Shown here piece by piece: positions 30,588 to 39,239 of a stretch of 56,220 nucleotides of DNA (positions within the stretch are counted from its first letter, which is position 1; each line of letters starts with the position of its first letter). The notes below the pieces were generated by a model that was not told the origin of the DNA, made no database searches, and worked only from the letters and a program-made list of their open reading frames with translations. The position numbers were made by a program, and so were the translations under genes. This stretch comes from Gemmatimonadota bacterium. Its GTDB lineage: Bacteria > Gemmatimonadota > Gemmatimonadetes > Longimicrobiales > Gaopeijiaceae. The stretch spans positions 1 to 56,220 of the forward strand of contig JABDLS010000090.1 of the NCBI GenBank assembly GCA_013002885.1, in the 5' to 3' direction.

Positions 30588-31526
30588 ATGGAAGAGATCC
30601 GAATTCCCAACGAGGCGACCTATTCACCGGTCTCTCTGACCGACCTCATCGCCACTGCCCCACTCGCGTCCCGATTGCTGCTGGGCGCGACCCTGCCCGG
30701 CAGGGTCCTCAGTGCTGCGGCTCTGGGCATGTACGCAGGCAGCGCCCTCAAAGATTGGGTACAGAGGCGGGACGTACGCTGGATCGACTTCCAGCAGGAG
30801 TTCGGCTGCGACGTGAAGACCCTCACGGTCATGCCCGAGGCCGCCCGCCGAGAGGACATCGAACGGGTCGGTCGACGCCTCGAGGGGGGCTACACCGACG
30901 AGCGCATTCCGCGAAAAGAACTGGCGGTGTCGGTGAACGGGCACCTCACAGAGTTCATCGCGGAGATTACCGGCCAGCGGGTCCATACCAGTTCGGAAGT
31001 ACGGGACTTCACCCTCGCGAAGCTTGTCTTCCCCTTCGCCATGGGGGTCTGCGACGTCATTTCCGGCGACGTCGCGCTCTTCCGGGACACCGGGATCTTC
31101 GAGCCCCATATCGTCTGCCACGAGTTCGTACATCGGAAGGGGTACTGGAAGGAGCTGCACGCTCAGGCCATCTCGTACATGGCGCTGATGAGATCCGGCG
31201 ATCCCGTCCTGGTCCAGGCGGCTCTGGCCGAACGGCTCCACCGCCAACTCAAGGTCATGGCGGGGGACGATCACCAGGCGTACCACGACATGGTCGACCA
31301 ATTGGCCCTCCGTCAGGAGCTCGCCGACCAGCTTCACCAGCTCCGCCCCGACCCCGGCGTATACGAGAGCTCGGTCTCGGTGGTCATGAAGAAGCTTTAC
31401 GACGAGCGGATGAAGCTCACCGGCCAAAACGGGCTATCCGACTACGACGAGGGCTTTACGAACTTCTTGTGGACCTTCTCGCAGAGCGCATCCGCGCGTC
31501 AGGAGAAAAGGCTCGTCGCGGTCTGA
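30588..31526 (+). CDS. Putative HExxH zinc metallopeptidase of unknown family
   Basis: A 312-residue protein with one hydrophobic region near the N-terminus (about 25-50). A zinc-binding HEFVH lies at 178-182 (IVCHEFVHRKGYWKELHAQA), with possible third-ligand residues in the helix after it. The placement, H-E-x2-H followed by G-Y/F and a downstream A-x-x-Y-M/L-A segment, resembles the DUF3810 group, but the rest differs and I cannot confirm it. It follows the lipid/TPR operon after a 213-base gap and ends exactly against the stop of the convergent radical SAM gene (TGATCA). The gap has no convincing gene. Confidence 0.65.
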   Translation: MEEIRIPNEATYSPVSLTDLIATAPLASRLLLGATLPGRVLSAAALGMYAGSALKDWVQRRDVRWIDFQQEFGCDVKTLTVMPEAARREDIERVGRRLEGGYTDERIPRKELAVSVNGHLTEFIAEITGQRVHTSSEVRDFTLAKLVFPFAMGVCDVISGDVALFRDTGIFEPHIVCHEFVHRKGYWKELHAQAISYMALMRSGDPVLVQAALAERLHRQLKVMAGDDHQAYHDMVDQLALRQELADQLHQLRPDPGVYESSVSVVMKKLYDERMKLTGQNGLSDYDEGFTNFLWTFSQSASARQEKRLVAV

Positions 31527-32591
31527 TCAAAACAGCTCCATCTGTGGACCCGGCTCGGGTGCCGGCACACGGAAAGCCTCGGCCGACAATCGAGGACGGC
31601 GGTCGAGGCCGTACCGATCGCGGTGCACTCTGAAGAGGGAGCGCAGCTGGTCCGCCCATGGGCCCGACCCTCTCCCTCTGAGGGTGAAATCTCCGTCGTA
31701 GAGCTTCCCACCCCTCATCTCACGAACGCGGTTCAGGACCTTGTCCCGACGGTCGGGGAAGTGGCGCCCCAGCCAATCGGAGAAGATGTCTTTCACTCCG
31801 TGCGGTAGCCGCAGCAAGATGTAGGATGCGAAAGTCGCCCCCGCGTCGGCCGATGCTTCAAGGATCTCGGGCATCTCGTGATCGGTGAGTCCCGGCACCA
31901 CAGGCGCCACGTTCACACCTACCGGGATTCCCGCGTCGGCCAGGACCCTGATGGCGCCCAGGCGGCGTGCAGGGCTCGAAGCCCGCGGCTCCATCGAGCG
32001 GTGCACATCGTTGCGGAGTGAGGTTACGGAAAGCACCACGGCGATGGCTCTGTGCCTGGCGAGTTCCTGCAGGATGTCTATGTCACGGGTCACGAGGTAG
32101 CTCTTGGTGACAATGGCTACGGGGTTTCTGAACTCGGCCAGTACCTCCAGACACCTCCTCGTGATACGGAGCCTGCGCTCCGCCGGCTGATAGGCATCGG
32201 TGGCTCCACTGACCCCGATGACCTGCGGGCTCCACCTCCGGGCCGATAGCTCCTTTCGCAGAAGTTGGGGCGCCTTCCGCTTCACCAGGATGCGCGTTTC
32301 GAAGTCGAGTCCCGCCGAGTAGCCCAGGTACTCGTGCATAGGGCGGGCGTAGCAGTAGGAGCAGCCGTGGCTACAACCGCGGTACGGGTTGAGACCCACG
32401 GAGAACCCGACGTCCGGTGAATCGTTCTTCGCCAGGATCGTCCGTGTGGCGTCTTCGAGTAGGATGGTCTCGGGAGCCGGGTCGTCGGGATCGACCCAGC
32501 CCGAACGGTCCACATGAAGTCGTTCGAAGCGGTTGGGTGGATTCCCACTCGCTCCTCTACCGCGAATGGTGGGAAGGGCAAGGTGCTGCAT
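31527..32591 (-). CDS. Radical SAM protein, PA0069/SplB-like family
   Basis: A 354-residue protein starting at the ATG at 32591, with AGAGAGGAA upstream. The [4Fe-4S]-SAM motif is C73, C77 and C80 (NPYRGCSHGCSYCYARP). The segment GVSGATDAYQPAERRLRITR and the later RLPHGVKDIFSDWLGRHFP are typical of the PA0069/Rv2578c-type proteins, distant relatives of spore photoproduct lyase. Their reaction is not established; DNA repair is sometimes proposed. It stands alone, with the tandem paralogue pair upstream on the same strand but separated by a terminator. Confidence 0.85.
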   Translation of the reverse strand: MQHLALPTIRGRGASGNPPNRFERLHVDRSGWVDPDDPAPETILLEDATRTILAKNDSPDVGFSVGLNPYRGCSHGCSYCYARPMHEYLGYSAGLDFETRILVKRKAPQLLRKELSARRWSPQVIGVSGATDAYQPAERRLRITRRCLEVLAEFRNPVAIVTKSYLVTRDIDILQELARHRAIAVVLSVTSLRNDVHRSMEPRASSPARRLGAIRVLADAGIPVGVNVAPVVPGLTDHEMPEILEASADAGATFASYILLRLPHGVKDIFSDWLGRHFPDRRDKVLNRVREMRGGKLYDGDFTLRGRGSGPWADQLRSLFRVHRDRYGLDRRPRLSAEAFRVPAPEPGPQMELF

Positions 32592-32730
32592 AGGCGTTGT
32601 TCCTCTCTCCGCGAGGACCCTCCGGCAACCGAACAAATACCGAAATAAGGTACGGGAGTTGGCGCAAGAGGGGAAGTCCGGGTGCGGGTGCCTCTCGAGC
32701 GCCGTGGAAGGAGCCGCCCTCCCGGGCACG

Positions 32731-32771
32731 AAAACTCGCGCCCGGTCCGCTTGGTTGACGGGCCGGGCGCG
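32731..32771 (-). terminator. Intrinsic terminator of the tandem paralogue genes
   Basis: On the minus strand, a perfect 9-bp stem CGCGCCCGG/CCGGGCGCG (32763-32771 with 32737-32745) has a 17-base loop and is followed at once by AGTTTT. It lies 68 bases after the stop of the second paralogue. Confidence 0.75.
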
Positions 32772-32839
32772 ATGCAGGGACGGTGGCCCCTCGCAGTCGG
32801 GGGGCTCACTCCCCCGTGGAGCGTCGGGGTCGGACGCCC

Positions 32840-33265
32840 TCAGGCCTTCTGGATGTCGTAGCAGAGCCGCCAGTCGGTGAGGTTCTCCGGGTCTCCCGTC
32901 CCCTCGTCGGTGGGCTGGTGGCGCCCGATCCAGGACGAGGGATCTCCGGTGAACTCCTTCCGGTACGTCTCCAACTCGTCGTTCTTGGAGAGCATGTCGA
33001 GCTCTTCACCCGAGATCTCCACGACCAGGTCCGATCCCGCCGGGCCCTTGTAGAGCGTCAAATCGATCTTGTCGACGATGTTCCGCGCCGGATTCTCGGA
33101 AATCCTCCAGTACCCGTCACCGCCAGGGAACGCCAACTCGTGGGTCTGACCCGCCGTGGTGATCTTCGAGAGGAATCGGAATTCACCCTCCTCGTCCAAG
33201 TCGTGACTGTCCAGGATCTGGATCCATCGGAGGATGACTTCGATCTCGCCGCCGTTGTCGGACAT
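32840..33265 (-). CDS. Small acidic protein of unknown family, tandem paralogue B
   Basis: A 141-residue soluble protein, with no signal peptide, starting at the ATG at 33265 with GGAG upstream; a GTG two codons earlier is possible. By my hand count 94 of 141 positions match the neighbour at 33352-33780. Shared blocks include VILRWIQI, VDKID, DLVVE and, most strongly, the C-terminal WIGRHQPTDEG, GDPENL and DWR-x-CYDI. The alternation of hydrophobic and polar residues suggests a beta-rich fold, perhaps C2-like. I do not recognise the family. It has its own promoter and ends in a strong terminator. Confidence 0.75.
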   Translation of the reverse strand: MSDNGGEIEVILRWIQILDSHDLDEEGEFRFLSKITTAGQTHELAFPGGDGYWRISENPARNIVDKIDLTLYKGPAGSDLVVEISGEELDMLSKNDELETYRKEFTGDPSSWIGRHQPTDEGTGDPENLTDWRLCYDIQKA

Positions 33266-33302
33266 GCTCACTCCGTTTCCACTGAAGATTTCGATGATCG
33301 GT

Positions 33303-33332
33303 GTAATAGAAGCCGATGGCTCGGCGAGTCAA
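33303..33332 (-). promoter_or_regulatory. Promoter of paralogue B
   Basis: On the minus strand, -35 TTGACT (33332-33327), 18-base spacer, -10 TATTAC (33308-33303). The same -10 and nearly the same -35 occur before paralogue A, which supports both. Confidence 0.55.
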
Positions 33333-33351
33333 GTAAGGTGGAGCCTGAGGG

Positions 33352-33780
33352 TCAGGCCAGCTCGATGTCGTAGCAGACACGCCAGTCCGAAAGGTTCTCG
33401 GGGTCGCCGGAGCCTTCGTCCGTGGGCTGGTGGCGACCGATCCACGAAGTCGGATCGCCCGAGTAGGTCCGGCGATAGTCCTCCAATTCGTCATTGGGCG
33501 TCAGATCGTCGAGCTCGGTGCCGAAGAGCTCAACGACCAGATCGTCGCCGTGGGGACCCTCGAAGAGGACCTTGTCGATCTTGTCGACCTTGTTGCGCCG
33601 AGGGTGGTCGGAGATGGACCAATAGCCCTGTTCCGGGAACTTCAATTCATGGGACTGGCCGTCCGTCGTGACCTTCGAGCGGAACTGGAACTCACCCTCG
33701 TCGTCCCACATCGCTTCCTTGTTGTCCTTGATCTGGATCCAGCGAAGGATCACCCGGATTTGACCGGCGTTCTCGGACAT
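33352..33780 (-). CDS. Small acidic protein of unknown family, tandem paralogue A
   Basis: A 142-residue soluble protein, homologous to the gene just downstream. It carries a 3-residue insertion (AMW region near residue 24) and otherwise the same blocks. The ATG has AGGAG seven bases upstream. Conserved aromatic residues and the tail WIGRHQPTDEGSGDPENL suggest a binding surface kept in both copies, while the first half has diverged. The acidic residues could bind a metal ion, but no known motif is present. It has no export signal. Confidence 0.75.
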   Translation of the reverse strand: MSENAGQIRVILRWIQIKDNKEAMWDDEGEFQFRSKVTTDGQSHELKFPEQGYWSISDHPRRNKVDKIDKVLFEGPHGDDLVVELFGTELDDLTPNDELEDYRRTYSGDPTSWIGRHQPTDEGSGDPENLSDWRVCYDIELA

Positions 33781-33817
33781 TCTGGCTCCTGTATTCTTCT
33801 AGCAAGCGTGACGCCGC

Positions 33818-33848
33818 GTAATAGGGGCGCTCCGCAAGGCAAGGTCAA
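33818..33848 (-). promoter_or_regulatory. Promoter of paralogue A
   Basis: On the minus strand, -35 TTGACC (33848-33843), 19-base spacer, -10 TATTAC (33823-33818), upstream of an AGGAG ribosome site. It matches the promoter of paralogue B. Confidence 0.5.
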
Positions 33849-33935
33849 GGGTGTCGTGGGGGTGCTGGACGGCGCGGTTCAGCCCCTCCTGATCTCCGCC
33901 TCAAGGGCGAGCTGACTGCCCTCGGAAGCGACGAT

Positions 33936-35456
33936 CTATCGAACGGGAAGCGTTACCGAGAGCTGGTGGGTCAACACGCGGGCGTCCTGAAGGGTGAGGG
34001 GGCCCTCCGGCGCGAGGAGCACATCGCTTGCCAGCGATTCGGGCGACGCCGCGAAGACGGTGGCGGTACCCGGTCGACCGGTTCCGGTCGTGACACGCAG
34101 CCCGTAGCGGAGGTCGAGGGCGTCCAGCGAAAGGAGGGCGCCGAACGTCGGTGACCATTCGATCCACGACTCGTCCTGGTCGCGTACCGACTGCTCGACC
34201 CAATTCACTTGTTCGAGTTGGTAGTCGTACGAGCGGACCTCGATTCCAGCCTGGAAGGTCAGGTTCTCGAAGGTGTGTGAGAGGCCGCTGCGCATCATGA
34301 CGTTGGTGAAGAAGAAGTCGTTTTCGATGGACCGATCACCCTCGGACAGCCGACCCTGGGACGCTGTGACATCGGCGGTGTCTGCCTCCTGCCACGTCGT
34401 GCTCCAGATGGGCTGGACGGCTACCTCCAGGGCGAAGGTGCTTTCCTCTTCGGTGAGGGAGAATCCGACACCGAGCTCGTACGCCCATGTCTCGCCGGGG
34501 TCACGAGGGATGTTCTGGATGCTGTAGTTCGGGATCTTCGGATGGGTCTTCCGGTTCACCGCACCCGAGACGCCCACCCGCCAACCCTCGGTTTCGAGGT
34601 CGTGGTCCCACCCGATCTGGGCGGCCCAGGTTCGAGTCTTGTCCTCGTTGGCCTCGACGCGTCGCTCCGTGATGGGTACTTGAAGGGAGTCATCCCACCT
34701 CCAGTCCGTGAACGTGACGTCGTGCTCCATGGACACGCGGTTGTGGGCGAAGAGCAGGGAGACCCTGTCGCCGTCGGTGTCGCGCACTGCCCCCAGGCGC
34801 ACATCGCCGATGGTGCCGGACTGGTCGATCCGATCGGCGCCGGCGTACAGGAGGTCCACACCGTCCATGGCGTCCAGAGACGCCGCCGATACGCCCAGGC
34901 CCACCGACCAGGGGCTCTCGCCGACCCGACGGCCGAGGTAGGCCGAAACGTACAGGTTGCGTCCGAAGGTCTCCGACAGAGTCCGGCTCGGGCCGCAGCA
35001 GCCGAAGCAGCATATGTCGATGGCCGGCTCGGTGAAGAAGATCTGAGCTCCATCGGTGTTCTCGATCTGCTGCAGGGCGAGGGACGCCCCGCCGAACCAT
35101 TCTGAGCCCACGAACATGCCCGCCACGGGGAACGACCGTCCGGCTCCCCTCTGCTCCGAGATCAAGTAGAACGTCGGGGAGCCGATGAAAGCGGTGGTCG
35201 CGCGGCCCCCTTTGGCCGGCTGGCTCCACGGGTCACCTATCGTGTCGTCGACGGCGTAGGAAACACTTCCCATCCCCATCGTCTGTGACGGGAGCAGACG
35301 AAACTGATCGCCCGACGCGACGGGCACAGTCCGGAGAGGAATCAGCTGTCCAGCGGCCGGACTGGCCAGCGCTGGGCCTGCGGCCAGTGCCGCCGCGAAT
35401 GCCACGGCGGTGCGGAGGGCACGAAGGGTGGAGCGAAGCGAACGAGGGGTGGCCAT
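33936..35456 (-). CDS. Outer-membrane beta-barrel protein with a CCxxCC cluster
   Basis: A 506-residue protein with an N-terminal signal peptide (ALRTAVAFAAALAAGPALAS, 13-32, cleavage near AAGQ). The rest shows alternating hydrophobic/polar strands with aromatic residues, typical of an outer-membrane barrel, plausibly with 12-16 strands, and no long hydrophobic helix. Unusually, it carries DICCFGCCGP (C149, C150, C153, C154), four close cysteines in what should be an extracytoplasmic loop or turn. It is the last gene of the sigma/anti-sigma/receptor cluster, 120 bases after the receptor. The function is unknown; PorV/FadL-like barrel families are possibilities. Confidence 0.75.
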   Translation of the reverse strand: MATPRSLRSTLRALRTAVAFAAALAAGPALASPAAGQLIPLRTVPVASGDQFRLLPSQTMGMGSVSYAVDDTIGDPWSQPAKGGRATTAFIGSPTFYLISEQRGAGRSFPVAGMFVGSEWFGGASLALQQIENTDGAQIFFTEPAIDICCFGCCGPSRTLSETFGRNLYVSAYLGRRVGESPWSVGLGVSAASLDAMDGVDLLYAGADRIDQSGTIGDVRLGAVRDTDGDRVSLLFAHNRVSMEHDVTFTDWRWDDSLQVPITERRVEANEDKTRTWAAQIGWDHDLETEGWRVGVSGAVNRKTHPKIPNYSIQNIPRDPGETWAYELGVGFSLTEEESTFALEVAVQPIWSTTWQEADTADVTASQGRLSEGDRSIENDFFFTNVMMRSGLSHTFENLTFQAGIEVRSYDYQLEQVNWVEQSVRDQDESWIEWSPTFGALLSLDALDLRYGLRVTTGTGRPGTATVFAASPESLASDVLLAPEGPLTLQDARVLTHQLSVTLPVR

Positions 35457-35576
35457 CTTGGGTCCTCCGGGGGTTCGACGGATGATCGACGTGCACCCGT
35501 AGAACGATCGGGACGGCCACTCCGTGACGAGACGCGACGGGTGAGTGCCCCTTCCTCGACCAGCCCTTCCGAGGAC

Positions 35577-37886
35577 TCAGAACGAGAAGGCGATCCCGAG
35601 AACAGGGAGGATGGGGCGCTCAGCCAGAGGTGTCACCGAGTCGGGACGCCAGGGCTGATAGGCGTAGAAGAGCGCGTCACGTCGGTCGAGAGCGTTCAAG
35701 AGCCGGAGATACGGTCGGACGCGCCAATCTCCACCCCTCCACCCCGGCTCGAAGACCGCATGGACCTCGAGGTCGATGCGGACAAAGGATTCATCCAGCT
35801 GAGGAAGTGGAGCGCGAGGCGCCGTGTCGGCGAGAGTTTCTCCTCCAGGAAGTGCCGGGGAAGCGAGTTCTTCCGTGGCCGATCCGAAGGGTATGCTCGT
35901 CGAGGGTAGTCCGGCCCCATACGCCAGACGCCCCTCACCGCGGATCCGTCCCCACAGCGGACCTGAGATGCCGGCGCTGAGGAGGTGACGACCGGCGAAG
36001 TCGGTGCTGGCTCCGGAGAAGTCCGTCGGTGACCAGAACCAGGAAAGCCCGTATCCGATCCAGACGGCGCCTTCATCGCCGGCGTTGAGGACGCGGATGT
36101 CGAGCCCGGAGCTCCGGACACCGTCGTCCACTGCGCCGGCCAGTCCCTCGAACCGCTTCCAGAACCCCTGGACTCCCAGACTCACAGAAGCCCCGAGGCG
36201 CTGATCCAGCGACACCACCACATGGTCGGCTGTGGCCACAGGCAGAAGCTCGTCGGGGGTCGTCCGGTCGTTGGCGAAGGCCTCCAGGGTCTCGTCCACA
36301 CGACTGTCGGGGGTCCGGGTCACCTGATGGTACCGACCGACCGCCACAGAGAGGACGGCCTCGGGACTCAGCTCCCACATGAGCGCCGCCCGAGGCGACA
36401 GCCGTGGCGACGACCCGGAATACCCGTCGGCGCGCAGACCGAAGCGCCCCGTCAGCGCGGGGCCAAGCCTACGGGTCGTCTCGAGGAATACGCCTGCGGC
36501 GAGCGTACTTCCGGCGCTCCGCGACTCCTGGCTGTCATCGAGGCTCTCGGCATGGAAGGAGGCCTCGAGGAATTCCGCGGAGGCCCCCGTGCGCCACGCC
36601 GCCCCCGGGCTGCCCCAAGCGACGTCGGCGTCGACCCTACGGCGCTCGCTGAAAGCGGAGGCGAGGATAGGGCTCGGGTCGGGCTCCGAAGACGTGGCCG
36701 TGGGTTGGAGAGGAAGCGTCGCGTGGTAACGGCTGCCCCCGGCCGAGATCCGTAGATCGGCCCGTCCGATTCGGCCTTCGTAGGCCGCCGACGCTGCCTC
36801 GTTGCTCCACTCGGCGTCGGACCTGCCGGTACCGAAGTCCAGCCGCACGGATTCCCCGTTCTGGAACCCTGTGGCCCGGAGCCTGTGGCCCTCGGCCGGC
36901 TCTGCGTCGGCCCTCAGAAGCAGGTCTCCGTACCCGTACGGTCGTTCTCCACCCAGCGGGGTTCGTCCCAGGTCGTGGAGCGTTCGGGCCGACGCAAGCA
37001 GGCCCGCCTTGGAGCCGAGGGGGATCTCGGCTGCCGTAGACGCGGAAAGAAGGTCGACCGCGCCGGTGACCCGGACGCGATCCCGACGAGGGGAGCGGGT
37101 TCGCAAGTCCAGGATATGGGTGAGGCCCCCGTCGTAGCGTGCTGGCGCCCCGCCGACGTGGAGGTCGGCACCGCCCAGAACGGTAGGTTCGAAGCTCCGG
37201 AGTAGTCCCGCCACGTGGAACGGGGTGTAGACCGGAACCCCGTCCAGAAGGACGAGCTTCAGATCTGTGGTGCTCCCGCGCATGAACAGGACGTCCGTCG
37301 GATCTGAAGGGTCGTAGCCCGGTAGGTTCTGCACCGCGTCGGCGATCCCCGACTCCCCCAGCGACGGAGAGATCTCGAGGAGCTTCACCTCGAGTTCCGG
37401 ATCCGTCGAGAGGCCGAGCCCCTCGGCAGACGATGCCGCGCCCAGGCCAGCCAGCGCCTGGGCGACCCGGGAACTCACGTCGATGCCCTCCACCGAGATG
37501 GGAGTGGCAGTGAGCTCCAGGTCGACTCGAAGCGTCCGACCGGCGGTGGCGCGCACCGTCATGCTCACCGCGCGGTGCCCCGGGTGCGCTACCCGGACGG
37601 CCAGCTGACCGGGTGGCAACCCTTCGGCGAGGTACCGTCCCTCATCGTCGGTTTCCACGAGGAACCGTCGATGAGGCGTTCGGATGTCGACGAAGGCTCC
37701 CGCCAGCGGACGCACGCGGTCGGCGAACCTTCCCCGCACGCTGCCGGTCAACGTGGCCATAGCCGAGTCGCCAGGGGCGACAGGACCAGCAAGCGTCCCG
37801 GACGCGCTCTGTGCACGCACATCGCCTGAGATGGCAAGTACGACGAGGAGCCCGGCCAGGGGAGCCACCACGGTCCTTCGGTTCAT
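35577..37886 (-). CDS. TonB-dependent receptor with carboxypeptidase-regulatory-like N-terminal domain
   Basis: A 769-residue outer-membrane receptor. A signal peptide (1-25, ending VRAQS) is followed by a CarboxypepD_reg-like domain (about 45-125, GSVRGRFADRVRPLAGAFVDI) and a plug domain containing NLPGYDPSDPTDVLFMRG and LVLLDGVPVYTPFHVAGLL. The remainder is a beta-barrel ending in ILPVLGIAFSF, a terminal aromatic as expected for BAM recognition. There is no N-terminal STN signalling domain, so the classic FecA-type signalling route is unlikely. Its start overlaps the anti-sigma stop, so it is under the control of the adjacent ECF system. The ligand is unknown. Confidence 0.88.
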   Translation of the reverse strand: MNRRTVVAPLAGLLVVLAISGDVRAQSASGTLAGPVAPGDSAMATLTGSVRGRFADRVRPLAGAFVDIRTPHRRFLVETDDEGRYLAEGLPPGQLAVRVAHPGHRAVSMTVRATAGRTLRVDLELTATPISVEGIDVSSRVAQALAGLGAASSAEGLGLSTDPELEVKLLEISPSLGESGIADAVQNLPGYDPSDPTDVLFMRGSTTDLKLVLLDGVPVYTPFHVAGLLRSFEPTVLGGADLHVGGAPARYDGGLTHILDLRTRSPRRDRVRVTGAVDLLSASTAAEIPLGSKAGLLASARTLHDLGRTPLGGERPYGYGDLLLRADAEPAEGHRLRATGFQNGESVRLDFGTGRSDAEWSNEAASAAYEGRIGRADLRISAGGSRYHATLPLQPTATSSEPDPSPILASAFSERRRVDADVAWGSPGAAWRTGASAEFLEASFHAESLDDSQESRSAGSTLAAGVFLETTRRLGPALTGRFGLRADGYSGSSPRLSPRAALMWELSPEAVLSVAVGRYHQVTRTPDSRVDETLEAFANDRTTPDELLPVATADHVVVSLDQRLGASVSLGVQGFWKRFEGLAGAVDDGVRSSGLDIRVLNAGDEGAVWIGYGLSWFWSPTDFSGASTDFAGRHLLSAGISGPLWGRIRGEGRLAYGAGLPSTSIPFGSATEELASPALPGGETLADTAPRAPLPQLDESFVRIDLEVHAVFEPGWRGGDWRVRPYLRLLNALDRRDALFYAYQPWRPDSVTPLAERPILPVLGIAFSF

Positions 37887-38629
37887 CGCTGTCCTACGGT
37901 GAAGACGATCCCACTCGGATCGCTGGACAGGACGTCACCCTGGACGACCAACCCACCGTCCACCCGCTGCAGAATCATACGTCCGTTGACCTCGACGATG
38001 ATCGGCTCGTTGCCCGCCGGGACGTCGATCCGGACATCTCCGGGTCCCAGGTCGACCCCTACACGTCCGTCCGAGACCTGATAGCGGGAGTCGGCACCTG
38101 CTTCGACCGTCAGCCTGTCTCCGTCCACCCACCGCACCTCTACGCGCTGTCCCATCGCCGCAGTAGTCAAGGCGATGGAGAGCCCACCCGTCGGTACCGC
38201 GAGCTCGACACCTTCCGTGGCAGCGGGCTCCCCGTCCGCCGTCGTCTCCACGGTGCTGCGGCCGGGGACGTCGTCGCCGGCAAGCCACCCCCGCAGCGGT
38301 GAATTCGGGAGGGCATAGACGGCGCCGGAGGCCAGCGCCACCAGGAGAGCGGCGCGGCCGAGCGACCCGTACACGCCGGGAACGCGAGGCCTCGGCGCTT
38401 CGCGACGCTCATCCAGGCGTCTCCGCACTGCGGCTTTGGCGGCATCGACGTCAATGGGAGGCCCGTCGTCCAGAGCGCGGAGGGACCTAGCTACAGCGTC
38501 AGCCCGCCCCTGGGCCGCAGCTAGCGCGGAGGTGCACGACGCACACCGGTCTAGATGCTCGTGGGCATCGGCGTCCACCAGCCCGTGGTCGCGGATGGTC
38601 AGGATGGTGCCTTCGTCCAGGTGGGTCAT
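37883..38629 (-). CDS. Anti-sigma factor with zinc-finger-like domain and periplasmic domain
   Basis: A 248-residue protein. The ZAS-type motif is H25-x3-C29-x2-C32 (HEHLDRCASCTSAL). One membrane helix (about 90-107) separates the cytoplasmic sigma-binding part from a beta-rich periplasmic domain (about 115-248) with FecR-like character. It starts inside the stop of the ECF sigma gene (ATGA), and its own stop overlaps the start of the TonB-dependent receptor. It should hold the sigma factor inactive until an envelope signal is sensed. Confidence 0.85.
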   Translation of the reverse strand: MTHLDEGTILTIRDHGLVDADAHEHLDRCASCTSALAAAQGRADAVARSLRALDDGPPIDVDAAKAAVRRRLDERREAPRPRVPGVYGSLGRAALLVALASGAVYALPNSPLRGWLAGDDVPGRSTVETTADGEPAATEGVELAVPTGGLSIALTTAAMGQRVEVRWVDGDRLTVEAGADSRYQVSDGRVGVDLGPGDVRIDVPAGNEPIIVEVNGRMILQRVDGGLVVQGDVLSSDPSGIVFTVGQR

Positions 38630-39114
38630 GCCGCCTCTCCCGACACGCAGGCCTCTTCGAAACGGGCCTCAGCCCTGGCCAGCAACGTCCCGATGGAGGT
38701 CGCTGCGACGCCCACCGATTCGGCGATTTCCTTGTAGCTGAACCCCGAGTATCGCATCAAAAGGATCTCCCGATCTCTTGTGGCGAGGGTGTCGAGTGCC
38801 GCAAGAGCGCGGGCCCGATCCTCACTACGTTCGAGGCTCCGGTCGGGGGATTCGCCCGTGGTCGGCTCGACCGGGTTCTCCTCCAAGAGCCTTCTTCGAT
38901 TCGTTTCGACCCGATACCGGTCCCGCACCAGATGCGTCGCCGTGGTGAAGAGCCAGGCCCTGAGGCCGTCTGCCGTGCCTTCGATACCGTGATCGAAGAG
39001 GCGCACGAAACTCTCCTGGGCCACATCCTCCGCCGCGTCCGGATCTCCGGTTAGTCGGCGGCAGTAGCGGACCAGTCCAGGATAGTGCGCTTCGAACGTC
39101 GTATCGAAGTCCAC
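38626..39114 (-). CDS. ECF RNA polymerase sigma factor
   Basis: A 162-residue sigma-70 factor with only regions 2 and 4. Region 2 shows YCRRLTGDPDAAEDVAQESF and DGLRAWLFTTATHLVRDRYR; region 4 shows the helix-turn-helix LMRYSGFSYKEIAESVGVAA. It starts at GTG and is translationally coupled to its anti-sigma factor, the receptor and the barrel downstream. In the 125-base upstream gap the minus strand has TGTAAC (39170-39165), a -35-like element common among ECF promoters, so autoregulation is possible, but I found no convincing -10. Confidence 0.9.
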   Translation of the reverse strand: MDFDTTFEAHYPGLVRYCRRLTGDPDAAEDVAQESFVRLFDHGIEGTADGLRAWLFTTATHLVRDRYRVETNRRRLLEENPVEPTTGESPDRSLERSEDRARALAALDTLATRDREILLMRYSGFSYKEIAESVGVAATSIGTLLARAEARFEEACVSGEAA

Positions 39115-39239
39115 GAAGTGGCAGCTGCCTCGTCCTGCTCGTTCGTCCTTGCCTACGTCGGCATGTTACACCGCCGTGAGCCGGTTGGGTCGATGAGTAA
39201 ACGAGCGAGGGCTATCGGGTGTGACGTCCCGACGAGTGG

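Noticed and set aside
30406-30639. A 77-codon frame with a very good ribosome site (GGGGAGGAGAGGAA) before its ATG.
   Set aside because: The protein is Gly/Arg-rich without structure, overlaps the start of the HExxH gene and looks like non-coding composition.
39140-39170. Possible ECF promoter (TGTAAC with CGAACG 19 bases later).
   Set aside because: The spacer is too long and no second copy of the -10 was found, so it is mentioned only as a -35-like element.
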